A stretch of 5,162 nucleotides of DNA from Solimonas_A sp035476855 (GTDB lineage Bacteria > Pseudomonadota > Gammaproteobacteria > Nevskiales > Nevskiaceae), in contig DATILC010000131.1 in assembly GCA_035476855.1 (NCBI GenBank), positions 1-5,162 on the forward strand. The letters are read 5' to 3'. Below, piece by piece: positions 5,142 through 5,162 of the stretch; the first letter of the stretch is position 1; every line of letters starts with the position of its first letter. The notes below the pieces were generated by a model. It did not search any database, was not told where the DNA came from, and was given only the letters and a program-made list of their open reading frames with translations. The translations under genes were made by a program, and so were the position numbers.

Positions 5142-5162
5142 ATGAACGAAGCTGTCATCGTC
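5142..5162 (+). CDS. Start of a further gene, possibly a thiolase (3'-truncated)
   Basis: Only seven codons (MNEAVIV) lie inside the window. The start is credible because GGAGAAG at 5129-5135 places GGAG 9 bases before the ATG. Many acetyl-CoA acetyltransferases begin with a similar short acidic N-terminus followed by a beta strand (for example M-x-E-A-x-I-V), and a FadA6-like thiolase would complete the beta-oxidation set. Seven residues cannot establish this, so the product is a guess from context. Confidence 0.5.

Overview
The window is a compact, GC-rich stretch of bacterial chromosome with every gene on the + strand: four complete genes plus the two ends of others. Base composition, strong G/C third-position bias and short intergenic hairpin repeats fit a high-GC proteobacterium. 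A gammaproteobacterial steroid degrader is my best guess, but this is inference because no taxonomic marker is present.

Layout: (1) positions 1-538, the C-terminal two thirds of an HSD17B4/MFE-2-like short-chain dehydrogenase (SDR). (2) 552-992, a small hotdog-fold 4HBT acyl-CoA thioesterase with a GTG start. (3) 993-1210, a 218-base gap with two inverted, covarying copies of a hairpin repeat and one further stem-loop. (4) 1211-3562, a 783-residue protein made of two acyl-CoA dehydrogenase (ACAD) halves; the second half closely resembles what I recall of mycobacterial FadE30. (5) 3563-3770, a 208-base gap crowded with hairpins, including a long one that wraps the ACAD stop codon. (6) 3771-4568, an SDR that I recognise as IpdF-like. 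(7) 4591-5046, a MaoC/HtdZ-like (R)-specific enoyl-CoA hydratase. (8) 5142-5162, the first seven codons of another gene, possibly a thiolase.

Together the genes supply the steps of a CoA-thioester beta-oxidation module: dehydrogenation (fused ACAD), hydration (MaoC), hydroxyacyl oxidation (the first SDR and/or IpdF), probable thiolysis (edge gene) and CoA release (thioesterase). The IpdF-like and FadE30-like sequences are neighbours in the actinobacterial KstR2 regulon for steroid C/D rings, the methylhexahydroindanone propionate (HIP) pathway. The best reading is a C/D-ring steroid or bile-acid degradation operon in a non-actinobacterial host.

The most distinctive points are the fused ACAD, whose two halves carry complementary active-site features as in the alpha2beta2 steroid ACADs, and the structured intergenic DNA. 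I see no tRNA, rRNA, CRISPR array, insertion sequence or phage gene.
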